Source: Pyropia yezoensis (Eukaryota; Rhodophyta; Bangiophyceae; Bangiales; Bangiaceae). From it: DNA of 64,000 nt. The position numbers and the translations under genes were made by a program. The notes beneath the pieces were generated by a model. The model saw nothing but the letters and a program-made list of their open reading frames with translations. It did not search any database and had not been told where the DNA came from. Of the stretch, positions 58,988 through 64,000 are shown in pieces. The first letter of the stretch is position 1. Each line of letters begins with the position of its first letter. The stretch is from assembly GCA_009829735.1 (NCBI GenBank), contig CM020618.1:17655346-17719345 (forward strand), in the 5' to 3' direction.

Positions 58988-61712
58988 GCCCACCAGACCC
59001 TCCCCCCCCCCCGCCCCCCCCTCGCAGACGCCTCCGCCGTTTGCCTGTTGCCGCCCGCTTCCCCCCCCCCACCCCCGCCCCCGCCCCTCCCAACGACCGC
59101 CACCGGGCGGCCCGCCCGCCCGTCCGCCCGCCGCCTGGCGTCCCCTGCCGCTGGCGCCCGCGTCGCCGCCCTCCCCCCCCCGCGCGGCGGGGGTAGCCAG
59201 ACGGAAGGGGGAAAGGCGGCTGGCTGGTGCAAACGGGGTGAAGCAGAGGGAAGAGGGGCGAGGGAGGGGGGGGGGGCGGGGGAGAACCGACGTCGGCTGC
59301 CAATGGCGCGTGGCGGGCGGCGGGGGGGGAAGGGGGGGACGCCGGCTGCCTACGACGCAGGATGACGCGGTGAGGGGGACGGGGGGGGGTGGCAGTGCCG
59401 CGGCCGTGCATGGACAGAGCGGCCGCCCCCCGCCACACAGACGCGCGTGGGCAACCATCTGGTACGGGCTGGCAGCCTGCAGGCCCTTTTTTCAACGGCG
59501 CTTCCACCCCCCCCCCCTGCCCCCGCTCATGATCATGCCGCATGGAGATCAGCCGCCCGGGGCGCCACCGACACACGAGTGCAGGCTGTTCTTTTGTGGT
59601 CTCCCTGGCAAGGGCGGCCTGTATGGCCGGATAAGGCCGTGCAAGGGGGGGGGCGTCCCGCGTCGGTCCCTCGTGTCCTTGGGGGGGGAGGGTGCATCGG
59701 TATATTGTGCGTCCCGCAAAAAGTGCACGTGCACGGGTCGTGCAGTGTGGGTTTGATTGGTCCAGTGGCCGTTATTCGACATGATCACGACAGGAGCACG
59801 TCCACTTTTTACGGGACGCACTATAGAGCAGGGATGGGCCGTCGTGGGGTGCGCCCACGCGACGTTCCGTACAAGGGAGAGGAGACTTCTCCTGGGAAAG
59901 GTACGGGGGGGAGGGGTGGGGGGGGGAGGGGGGGTGCCCCGCCCTCCACCGCACCGCCTCCCCGCCCCCCTTCACCCCTCGCCGTCCCACCACCATCCTC
60001 AAGCGACGACGCGGTGGATGCAGGTGGCCGCCCCTGCGGTCCTCTGTCCGCAGTGGCGTCGGCTGGGCGGCCTCCCCGCTGGGAGGGCGGCCGCCGCAGC
60101 CCGTCAGACGCGGGACGGCCGCCGTTGCGGCAGGGGGTGCCTGTTGTTGGAGGGTGGGGGTAGGGGTGGGGGGGGGGGGCGAGGGGCGGCGAGGCATGTA
60201 CCGCCCCTTCCCCTGTTGGACGGCGTGACGGCCCGCGCCAGCGGCAGCGGCGCTGTCGGCGGGCTGCAGCGGTGGGTAGAGATGGCGGCGGCGGCGGCAG
60301 CGTCGGCGTGCGGGTCCCGCCGTTGCGACGGAGCCGCTGCTGCTGGGGGGAGCGCCGGTGGGGACGGTCGCTTGGCTCTCCCCTATTTCTTCCTCCAGTT
60401 TTGTTGCGCAGCGACGGCCGTCGCAGCAAGCCCACGCCGACAATGCTGTGCGTCCACATCCATCCCCCCCCCCTATCCCCCGGGCGTGCTGTCCGTGATA
60501 CCCGCTGGGGAGAGAGTGGGGGGGGGAGGCGATGGCGCGGCGTGGGCTATTCGCCGGCCGCAGCAAAACCGCTGCGTGCCGGGCGCCACGGCCACGTGGG
60601 GTGCTGGTGCTTCCCTGTGCAACGGGGCATAGCCTCATGCACACGGGACAGCAGGGACCCGGCCGGTGGGCTCGGCTAGTGCCGACCGTCCTCGTTTTTC
60701 TTAAACCACGATTACATTGTGTTATTGTACGGATGGTGACGGTGACGGTGATGGTGACGGTGACGCCGATGCCGACGACCGTGGCAAACGGCGACATGCA
60801 ACAAGAGCGAGCGGCCCAGGGACAACGGGAGAGGGAGAGAACGGCCAGAGAATGTACATCCACAAGGAGTGAACGGCCTGATGACTGGAGACACAAAAAA
60901 CAAGAAAAAGATAGAGCGTAGCCAGGGGCTCGTCGCCGCCGGCGTGCAAGAGGGAGACAAGCGGGTCTGTGAAGGAGGACGGCACGGGAGATACACAGGT
61001 AAGGGGGACACAACCCGAAAGAGCTGGCGCGCACGCCCGCGCGGTTTGGAAAAAAAAAAGAACAGACGCCAGCCGCAGCAGATCCTGCAGGATCTTATCT
61101 CACACCTGTCGACTACCTGTGACCTCTGATTGGCCACCGTCGGGGATTGGGAACCCGCAACGGACAAATGGTTTGGCGGTGCGCTCTCCCTACTGTAAGA
61201 ACCGACGACGCGGGTGGACAGGAATCCATTCGGGGAGGGGCGGCCAACGGTGGCGTCGGCCGGCTTCCACTGCCGCCTCCGGGCTCGTTCGGCCAGTTCA
61301 CTCACCTCGGCCTCCTCCCGGCTCTAGAGCAGCTTGCCAAGTAAGCACTCGCTGCCGCTTGCCGCTGTCTCGCCGCCCCCCTTCCTCCGTCAAAGCAGAG
61401 ACGCCTTGGTGCGCGCTTCCTCTCCTCCGTTTCCCCCCCTCCATCGTTGGCCCTCTTTCGTCGCGGACGCGGTGCGGCGGTTGCGTCGGTTGCGTGCAAC
61501 CGCCGCCCCCCCCTCCCCGGTGCCCGCCGCTCGCTGCCTCTCCTCTTCTCATGTTACCGCGCCCTCGCTTTCCTCTCCACCCGACTGTCGCCGCTTTGCC
61601 CTCCCTTGCCCTCCTCTCCTTCGTTTTTGTTCCGCTGCCCCTCCCCCCCCCCTTCTCCCGCTTTCCCCACCCTCCCTCTCTTCTGACCAGCCCGCGGGCG
61701 CTCCGGAGCGCG
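58988..61712. other. Divergent intergenic region
   Basis: It contains the MRS2 leader (59190-59290, purine-rich on plus) and a GC-rich stretch with shadow ORFs on both strands. An imperfect GACGGT/GATGGT tandem lies at 60731-60775. 60850-61130 is AT-richer. A 330-bp C/T-rich leader (61360-61690) comes before the next gene. An antisense frame through 59772-61034 has no motif. Confidence 0.45.
60731..60775. repeat. Imperfect GACGGT/GATGGT hexamer repeat
   Basis: About seven tandem hexamers of the form gtgacg/gtgatg in a gene-free region. Confidence 0.7.
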
Positions 61713-62145
61713 ATGGACCCCACCCCCCCCGCTACTCCCGCCGCCGCCTTCCTCCCCGCCCCTCCCGTGGCGGCGAGCCATTTCCCGCGGGGCGGCAGCA
61801 GCGGGGCGCGGCCGGCGCGACCGGCGCGGCCGGCCGCGCGGTGGCCGCGCCTGGGGGTCCTCCCCCGTGGGGTGGGCGTGGCGGGCGGGCCCCGTGCGTC
61901 GTGCGGCCGCCTATGGCCCGTCTCCTCGGACAGCGACGGCGGGGCCGGGTCGGTAGCGTCGGGGGTGGTTCCGTCGGCGACCGCGGCGGGGCCGTCAGCT
62001 GCAGAGGCGTCATCGACGGCACCGGCGTCGGCGGCGGCACCGGCGGCGGCACCAGCGGTGGCGGCACCGGTGGCACCGCCAGCGGCGGCGGCGGCGGCGG
62101 CGGCTGCACCGGCGGCGGCGGTGTCGCCCGCCCATGATGCGGCTG
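61713..62145 (+). CDS. Hypothetical protein, first exon
   Basis: This exon gives 144 residues starting MDPTPPATPAAAFL after a long C/T leader. It is Ala/Pro/Gly-rich with an Arg patch (ARPARPARPAARWPRLG), which could serve as a transit peptide, but the sequence is too compositional to say. It ends HDAAG, with the donor gtggga at 62146 splitting an Ala codon in phase 1. Confidence 0.5.
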
Positions 62146-62201
62146 GTGGGACCTCCCCCCCCCCCCCCTTCCCGTCCCCCCCCCCCGCCCCCGCACGGCA
62201 G
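62146..62201 (+). other. 56-bp intron
   Basis: It runs from gtgggacctcc to gcacggcag, and the interior is almost only C and T. Removing it restores an open frame HDAAAVLADIAFLRLEM. It is very short for an intron, but it has good borders and a strong polypyrimidine tract. Confidence 0.55.
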
Positions 62202-63358
62202 CGGTGCTGGCGGACATTGCGTTCCTCCGCCTGGAAATGGCCGCCGTGGCCGCCGCTCGGGACGATGCGTCGGCGGCAGCCGCCGCGGCGGCTACCACCC
62301 TCACCCGCACGCGGTCCGAGGCGGCCTCCCACCCGCGGGCGCCGGGGGTTGACGCGGCGGTGCGCGACGCTGCGGCGACGGTCGACCGCGCGCGCGCGGC
62401 GGCGGCGGCTGCGGCGGCCGACCACGAGGCCCTGCGGTCTCGTGCGGCGGCCGCGTTTGAAGCGCTCCCCCCCGCCGCGCGGCGCCTGTTTGGGCCCTCC
62501 TATGACCAGCACGAGGCAGACGCCGATGTTATCGCCCGCCTGTCGTCCCTTGTCGCGCCTGGTGTGCCCGTCGCGCCCTTGGCCGCACGCGCCGGAGGTG
62601 GCGCGCCTGCCGTGGACGTGGCGGCGACGGCGGCCGCGGTGGCGGACCTTCACACCTCCCGCTTCAACCGGCGTGGGGTGGGCGTGTGGGTGGGCGCGAC
62701 TGCCGCCGCCGAGACGGCCGCGATGGTGGCGCTCCTCCACTCCCTCCTCCCGGCCTCGACGGGCGCGCTGCGGGCCGCCCGCCTGCCCCCCGACGTGGTG
62801 GACTGGTGGGCCGGCCAGGGCGTCTTTGCCGTCTCGTTTGGCGGCGCCACCCCCGTCGGCGCCCACGATACGGTCCTCGCGACGCTGCACCCGCGCCTCC
62901 CCATCACTGCGCGGGTGGCGTGGGGGGAGACGCACGCGGCGCTTCCAACCGCCGCCGCCGCGGCCGACGCTTCTACCGGCGGCTGGGACGCGTGGCGCCG
63001 CCGCCTGACCGCCGACCTGACTGCCGGCACGCTGGTGCCTGCCGACGTGGACGCGTTTTGTGACGGCCTCCTCGACGCGGGCCTCCCCTCTGACGGGGTG
63101 CCGGCGGACGCGGCGGGCGCCCACAGCCGGGGGGTGCTCCTCGTCGACGGCCTCGGTGCGCTGGCGGCGGGGGCGGGTGCCGCCGCCGCTGCGGCTGCCC
63201 GCCAGTCGGTCGCCGACTGGGCCGCTTCCTCGCGCGTGCGGGTCGTGACGGGCGACGTGTCGCCAGTGGCGGCGGCGGGGGGCAAGGGCGAGGGGAAGTC
63301 GTGGGGGGGCGCCGCGGCCGGGCGGCCTCCCAAGGTAGTGGTGATTGGGGCGGACTGA
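62202..63358 (+). CDS. Hypothetical protein, second exon
   Basis: This exon adds 385 residues. A coiled-coil-like Ala/Arg region (IAFLRLEMAAVAAARDDASAA to DHEALRSRAAAAFEALP) is followed by LFGPSYDQHEADADVIARLSS. A compact alpha/beta-looking domain comes next (TSRFNRRGVGVWVGATAAAETAAMVALLHSLLP; VVDWWAGQGVFAVSFGG; GVLLVDGLGALAAGAGAAAAAA; KVVVIGAD at the end). The GVWVGATAAAET segment is not a proper P-loop because it lacks the GKS/T. No family is recognised. Length and composition are typical of real genes here, and the 3' flank is G-rich on the sense strand. Confidence 0.6.
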
Positions 63359-64000
63359 GTTGAGGGGGGCAGGGCGGGTCGTGCAACAGGGGGGGCGCGT
63401 TGGAGGGGCGGTCTTGCGGTGGGGTGCGAGTGTGGGTGGGTGAGGAGGAAGATGGAGTGGGGCGCTTAAAGCTTGAACTGCCTCTTTGTGGTGGGGGGAG
63501 GAGAAGAGGGAAGGGGTCGTGTAACTGTCTCTTGCTGTGGACGGGTGAGGGGGCGGGGGGGGGGGTGTGGAGGTGTGCCCTGTACCTTCTGATACCACTG
63601 CCGACCGACTGATGCGGGTGCCTGCAGGGCGGCGCCATGATGCTGCCGCTGGTGGGTCTCTTGTGTGGCGAGCCGTCCCTTCGCCACCGCTGCCAGCACA
63701 CGCTGTGGCCGCCCCAGGGGATTGCCCCGCCAAACCTACGACCCCACAGCCGAGCCGCCTTCCAGGGGATTCCCTGCAGCCACCCTGCCAATGACCCCCG
63801 CGGGTCATCTGTATCTGAAGGCCTACCAAAATTGCCTCCTCTCTCGTCTGCTCTTGTCTTGCAAGGAGAAAGACACTTCTGAGCACAGATGCCTCTCTGT
63901 AACAAGCTTGCCGTCGCTACGCTGCCTGCGTGGACAGTCGTGGCTGAGGACGATGCTCATGGCGCCCGCGAGCAGTGATTTTTTTATCCCGCATTCAGGA
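63359..64000. other. Terminal intergenic sequence
   Basis: It opens with a G-rich 3' flank, then moderate GC sequence in which ccaggggattgcc-like strings occur twice (about 63714 and 63764). Only short unconserved ORFs run to the window end. Confidence 0.4.

Noticed and set aside
56639..59756. 908- and 765-codon plus-strand frames
   Set aside because: They are antisense to the MRS2 exon with conserved motifs, and the translations are Pro/Ala/Ser-rich without domains.
61298..63886. 862-codon open frame on minus
   Set aside because: It is antisense to the gene at 61713-63358 and consists of Gly/Ala/Arg filler with no motif. In DNA this GC-rich, stop codons are rare in all frames.
1..64000. 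CRISPR arrays, rRNA genes, bacterial operons, terminators
   Set aside because: No regularly spaced repeats of 25-40 bp with unique spacers, no rRNA-like stretches and no Shine-Dalgarno-linked gene order. The gene content is eukaryotic.

Overview
The window looks like nuclear DNA of a red alga, most likely a bangiophyte such as Porphyra or Pyropia. The DNA is extremely GC-rich, with long pure C or G runs. Genes are long, mostly uninterrupted and rich in Ala, Gly, Pro and Arg tracts. The only introns I can place are short GT-AG ones, in three genes. The gene set is eukaryotic and photosynthetic: a digalactosyldiacylglycerol synthase, a TRAP-gamma subunit of the ER translocon, an MRS2/CorA magnesium transporter, a transmembrane RING-H2 ubiquitin ligase, a bZIP factor, an AMT ammonium transporter and a threonyl-tRNA synthetase. 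A GH113-type beta-mannanase also fits an organism with a mannan wall. The species assignment is inference.

Layout. 1-1.34 kb is an AT-richer element with inverted repeats. 2.9-9.7 kb holds three minus-strand genes: PAP2 phosphatase, bZIP and AMT. 13.2-15.8 kb is the RING-H2 membrane protein (minus). 17.9-20.2 kb is a type II membrane glycosyltransferase of Fringe/GT31 type (plus). 21.3-21.9 kb is TRAP-gamma (minus). 23.1-24.3 kb is a second AT-richer inverted-repeat segment with a small ORF. 25.3-26.1 kb is an unknown plus gene, and 26.9-28.7 kb an LtrA-family membrane protein (minus). 30.8-33.0 kb is a large unknown membrane protein (plus). 33.3-36.5 kb is a run of three adjacent inverted-repeat elements. 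39.2-39.8 kb encodes a secreted Gly-rich repeat protein. 40.9-42.6 kb is a membrane-protein gene whose reading frame changes several times, mostly at homopolymers. 45.2-46.9 kb is the GH113-like enzyme. 47.8-48.7 kb is a KOW-type protein. 49.7-52.0 kb is ThrRS (minus), 52.8-55.2 kb is DGDG synthase (plus, divergent from ThrRS), 55.6-59.0 kb is MRS2 (minus, convergent with DGDG synthase), and 61.7-63.4 kb is an unknown coiled-coil-like protein with one small intron.

The genes do not form an operon or an obvious cluster. They serve ordinary roles in membrane lipids, ion and nitrogen transport, the secretory pathway, the wall and translation. The most interesting signals are structural. Most genes have a pyrimidine-rich sense strand just before the start codon and a G-rich one after the stop. 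Low-complexity insertions sit inside conserved enzymes, as in ThrRS. Inverted-repeat elements cluster in the AT-richer islands. I found no rRNA, tRNA or CRISPR array.
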